Program-made: the position numbers and the translations under genes
Notes under the pieces: generated by a model
What the model was told of the DNA's origin: nothing
Seen by the model: only the letters and a program-made list of their open reading frames with translations
The model's database searches: none
DNA from: Candidatus Heimdallarchaeota archaeon LC_2
GTDB lineage: Archaea; Asgardarchaeota; Heimdallarchaeia; Heimdallarchaeales; Kariarchaeaceae
Assembly (NCBI GenBank): GCA_001940725.1
Contig: MDVR01000019.1
Location: forward strand, 24,074 to 32,010
Direction of reading: 5' to 3'
DNA: 7,937 nt
Shown here: piece by piece, positions 5,639 to 7,937 of the stretch
Layout of the letters: every line of letters begins with the position of its first letter
How positions within the stretch are numbered: position 1 is the stretch's first letter

Positions 5639-5860
5639 TTAATTAAAATTAACAGCTTCAAGAGTCGAAACTCTATGGACGTAGCCCGCGCCCTCTATCC
5701 TGTCCCATATATTCAATCTTACGATTGTATATGTTTCAGGATTCCTTTTGATCAAATCATATACATAATCAACAACTTTGCTAGTTTTGTTGATATATAA
5801 TGGATCTAGATGACCTTCCGAGGAGAGTTTAGCTCAACAGATTTTACAATTACGACACAT
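5639..5860 (-). pseudogene. Small Cys-rich protein gene interrupted by one TGA (unrecognised family)
   Basis: On the minus strand an ATG at 5858-5860 begins MCRNCKIC, followed by TGA at 5834-5836, after which the same frame stays open for 64 codons to TAA at 5639-5641. The downstream part looks like real protein: AKLSSEGHLDPLYINKTSKV (residues 10-29), then VDYVYDLIKRNPETYTIV (30-47), then a segment with WDRIEGAGYVHRV. It has amphipathic helix and strand patterns and low Asn/Lys bias for such DNA. No ATG, GTG or useful TTG restarts the frame, so the simplest reading is a 73-residue gene with one nonsense change at codon 9. Cys2, Cys5 and Cys8 form a CxxCxxC. I do not recognise the family. A sequencing error or an undescribed recoding event would also fit. 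Confidence 0.55.
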
Positions 5861-6260
5861 TATACCTGTAACGGAAACCGTTAATGTATGGTATTAGCCT
5901 TTTATGGCACCAGGTTTTTTACTGATTTTAACAATCAGATGTTTTGGTTAATAATATATAGTGTTGGATTAGTATATAACTACGGAAATTTGAGATCAGG
6001 ATTTTGTTTGAAATTTGCATATTTGAATACAATGGCCAAATTCGAACTGTTGATTATTTAACCTATTAATGCAGATAAGTCCTGAAAATTATTGACAATT
6101 TTAACTCCACACTTTTCCGATGAAATATAAGAAATAAACAAACTATAAATCAATTGAAGAATGGATCATCGACAAAAATTAAGTTAAGTTTGTTGTTTTG
6201 TCTCATATTTTCACATTTTTTACTGATGTCGAGTTTGACATCCGATGAAACTAAATTTAC
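5861..6260. other. Intergenic spacer with short dyads
   Basis: No convincing gene is seen on either strand in these 400 bases. It holds the dyad at 5869-5883 and a six-base-pair hairpin CTGATT-TTAAC-AATCAG at 5922-5938 following a run of six T. A TTG-start frame at 6154-6264 would encode 36 residues resembling a signal peptide (KIKLSLLFCLIFSHFLLMSS) and ends in an ATGA overlap with ATG 6261, but it has no Shine-Dalgarno sequence and is probably chance. AAATTTA at about 6253-6259 could be a TATA box if the next gene starts at ATG 6279. Confidence 0.45.
5869..5883. promoter_or_regulatory. Perfect dyad TAACGG-AAA-CCGTTA
   Basis: Six-base arms at 5869-5874 and 5878-5883 are perfect inverted repeats with a three-base centre. 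They sit 8 bases upstream of the minus-strand ATG at 5860, where a repressor could block transcription. The symmetric spacing and GC-containing arms in AT-rich DNA favour a protein site, but no regulator gene is in the window. Confidence 0.35.
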
Positions 6261-7373
6261 ATGATTACTGTTGAAATTATGGATATTCCCAAACAGGAAA
6301 TTATTGACCGTTGGTCAAATCTTCAAAGTAAATTAGTCGCAAATAACATAGATGCTATGATAATACCACTTGGAGTCAACTTTCTGTATTATTTCAAGAA
6401 AGAGGATAAACCGTCTGAAAGATTAACAATTGGAGTAATTCCCAAAGAGGATAAACCATTTATCATAACTCCTTCATTTGAAAAATCAAATGTTGAAAGA
6501 AGTACAGGATTAGATGATATTGTAGTTTGGGAAGAAACTGAATCTCCATACAAAAAAACTGCGAAAGAATTCAATGATCGTGGAATTGGAAATAATGTAT
6601 TTGTCGACCCTCATCTTTGGTTTGTGGAAGTAGAAAAATTAAACAAAGCAGGAAAATTCAATATAGCATCGGCTCATGAGTTAATCTATGAACAACGATC
6701 AATTAAATCTGAGTGGGAAATAAAACAACTCCAATCAGCTGCAAAAGCCTCTTCTAGCGGAATTTTAAATGCGATACCACAACTCAAGGTTGGAATGACA
6801 GAAAAAGAATACCTTAAAATTGTACAGACAGAGATGAGTGTTCTATCAGGGTCCAGTTTGGCATTCGGGTTAATTCAATTCGGTGAGAACTCTGCGATCC
6901 CTCACGGCATGCCAAGTGAAAAAAAATTACAGAATGATTCGGTGGTGTTAATGGACTGCGGAACTCCTGTAAATGGGTATCAAGGAGATATTACAATTAC
7001 CATTCCTTTTGGTAAACCTACTGATTTCGAAAAAATATATGAAATTGTTTTTGAAGCGAATAGGGCAGCATTCGATTCTGACAAAGAGGAAATGATTCCA
7101 GCAGAATTAGATGCAGTTGCAAGAAATTATATAACAAAGAAGGGATATGGAGATTATTTTACACATAGATTAGGCCATGGTTTGGGTTTGGAAGTTCATG
7201 AGACCCCGTATATCGTTGCAACAAATAAAACTCCTCTGGTAAGTGGTAATTGCCATACTATTGAACCAGGTATATACAGACCGGGTAAATTTGGTATAAG
7301 AATTGAGGATGATGTGCTGGTAACTAAAAATGGTGCTAAGTTATTGTTTGAAACACCTAGACATAATTTTTAA
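6261..7373 (+). CDS. M24 family metallopeptidase, Xaa-Pro dipeptidase-like
   Basis: The product has 370 residues, the normal length for a two-domain M24B aminopeptidase P/prolidase-type enzyme. Residues about 12-145 form the N-terminal creatinase-like domain and 150-370 the pita-bread catalytic domain. All five dinuclear metal ligands are present: Asp232 (MDCG), Asp243 (GYQGD), His306 (RLGHGLG), Glu335 (TIEPGIY) and Glu349 (RIEDD). His215 (IPHG) and His313 (EVHE) match conserved active-site histidines. Such enzymes remove residues next to proline from peptides in the cytosol. ATG 6261 gives the longest protein; ATG 6279 (MDIPKQEI) is equally plausible and has an AAATTTA about 25 bases upstream. 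The stop at 7371-7373 directly abuts the stop of the convergent gene. Confidence 0.92.
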   Translation: MITVEIMDIPKQEIIDRWSNLQSKLVANNIDAMIIPLGVNFLYYFKKEDKPSERLTIGVIPKEDKPFIITPSFEKSNVERSTGLDDIVVWEETESPYKKTAKEFNDRGIGNNVFVDPHLWFVEVEKLNKAGKFNIASAHELIYEQRSIKSEWEIKQLQSAAKASSSGILNAIPQLKVGMTEKEYLKIVQTEMSVLSGSSLAFGLIQFGENSAIPHGMPSEKKLQNDSVVLMDCGTPVNGYQGDITITIPFGKPTDFEKIYEIVFEANRAAFDSDKEEMIPAELDAVARNYITKKGYGDYFTHRLGHGLGLEVHETPYIVATNKTPLVSGNCHTIEPGIYRPGKFGIRIEDDVLVTKNGAKLLFETPRHNF

Positions 7374-7937
7374 CTATTTCATATAAATCCATTTTTTCTT
7401 TTCGTGTGAATCACGAATTGCTTTCATACATTTTTGAATTTTTAATCCATCCTTAAAATTAGGATGAGGTGAACTCCCTCGAGCCACTCCATGCGCAAAA
7501 TCACTTAATAAAGAAGTAAAAGCAGGTATCAAATAATGTTCTCCATTAGTTCTAGGCATCAGAAACTTATTTAAAGTTGGAATATGTTTCAACTCCTTAT
7601 CCTCGCCAATCTTTCCTCCGATAATTTGATTATTTTCAAGTAATATTAAAGACCCTTCACTGCCATAAGCTTCAATCCTAGATCCTTTGCCGAATGGAGA
7701 GGTACTACTAATTTTCATTGAACACAAAATCTCATTTCCTACATCAAATTGACATTGAAATGCATCATCAGCGGTTACAGATCCCATTTTACCAGTTTGT
7801 TTGTTAAGCCTCTTTTTAATGTGAATAGATGTTTTACCTGATACTCCCTTAATGTCATCAAAAATTTGATAGAGATAATCAATGTAATGAGATCCCAAAG
7901 CGCTAAGAATTCCGCCGCCTTGGTTTTTTTCTGACCA
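7374..7937 (-). CDS. Gfo/Idh/MocA-family oxidoreductase, C-terminal part (partial, runs off right edge)
   Basis: The minus-strand frame is open from base 7937 to TAG at 7374-7376, giving 187 residues of a C-terminal part; the NAD(P)-binding Rossmann domain and start are outside the window. The segment GGGILSALGSHYIDYLYQIF (residues 7-26 of the visible part) matches the conserved GGG-xx-D/A-xGSHxID signature near the catalytic site of this family. VTADDAFQCQFDVGNEI and the SxxPFGKGSRIEAYGSEGSL region are typical of its C-terminal sheet domain. Members oxidise or reduce sugars, inositols and related compounds; the substrate is not evident. A TTG at 7896-7898 is not the start: it encodes Leu within the signature. 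The end WIYMK is followed at once by the stop of the M24 gene on the other strand. Confidence 0.9.
   Translation of the reverse strand, partial: WSEKNQGGGILSALGSHYIDYLYQIFDDIKGVSGKTSIHIKKRLNKQTGKMGSVTADDAFQCQFDVGNEILCSMKISSTSPFGKGSRIEAYGSEGSLILLENNQIIGGKIGEDKELKHIPTLNKFLMPRTNGEHYLIPAFTSLLSDFAHGVARGSSPHPNFKDGLKIQKCMKAIRDSHEKKKWIYMK

Noticed and set aside
5628..5760. Structured RNA or transposon (IS200/IS605) right end, suggested by CGGGCTA/TAGCCCG arms (5628-5634, 5682-5688), inner hairpins and an ATCCTG/CAGGAT stem
   Set aside because: The same bases read on the minus strand as a long protein-like frame (GAGYVHRVSTLEAVNF) ending at 5639-5641, which explains the local GC-rich composition; no transposase or guide-RNA partner is present and tRNA rules are not met.
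5834..5836. Selenocysteine at the TGA of the small Cys-rich frame
   Set aside because: No selenocysteine insertion element or selenoprotein machinery is visible, and the likely host lineage is not known to use it; a nonsense change is simpler.
5818..5840. GAGGAGAGTTTAGCTC resembles the conserved GAGGAAAGUCC start of RNase P RNA
   Set aside because: No other RNase P conserved region follows, the flanks are AT-rich, and the bases lie in the minus-strand coding frame.
6389..6574. 61-residue minus-strand frame inside the M24 gene
   Set aside because: Antisense shadow of the peptidase coding sequence; serine-rich and without motifs.

Overview
This is an AT-rich window that reads as archaeal. Several genes have a TATA-like box about 25 bases upstream of the start codon and little or no Shine-Dalgarno sequence, as expected for leaderless archaeal transcripts. 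The gene set (a membrane-anchored CopG/DUF411 copper protein, a ba3-type CuA cupredoxin, a hemerythrin-like protein and an AhpD-like protein) would fit a soil ammonia-oxidising thaumarchaeon (Nitrososphaerales). That placement is inference: no ribosomal RNA or lineage marker is present.

Left part (1-1927): the N-terminal half of a minus-strand EamA/DMT transporter runs off the left edge. A gene-poor stretch follows, then a plus-strand alpha/beta-hydrolase (953-1927). Its start codon lies in a 24-base sequence that occurs twice, 131 bases apart. The upstream copy sits at the start of a short frame that ends in an ATGA overlap with the hydrolase start.

Centre (1928-4115): after a 445-base spacer comes a two-gene plus-strand unit. 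First is a membrane-anchored DUF411 (CopG-like) protein. Eight bases later is a protein with a complete CuA metal-site signature held between two membrane helices and followed by a cytosolic tail, which is not the layout of cytochrome oxidase subunit II. Directly after it, and overlapping its last codons, lies a broken second copy of the hydrolase 3' end (3882-4115) with two in-frame stops and no indels. The copper unit is therefore bracketed by hydrolase sequence on both sides.

Right-centre (4116-5860): a minus-strand HHE hemerythrin-like gene and a plus-strand CMD/AhpD-like peroxidase-related gene diverge from a 146-base promoter region in which both TATA boxes can be placed. Further right, on the minus strand, is an unrecognised small Cys-rich reading frame interrupted by one TGA (5639-5860).

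Right end (5861-7937): a 400-base spacer, then a full-length M24 Xaa-Pro dipeptidase-like gene. It converges on a Gfo/Idh/MocA-family oxidoreductase that runs off the right edge; their stop codons are immediately adjacent.

The most system-like part is the DUF411-CuA pair, which suggests extracytoplasmic copper handling or sensing. The two hydrolase copies and the interrupted minus-strand frame show past duplication and decay.
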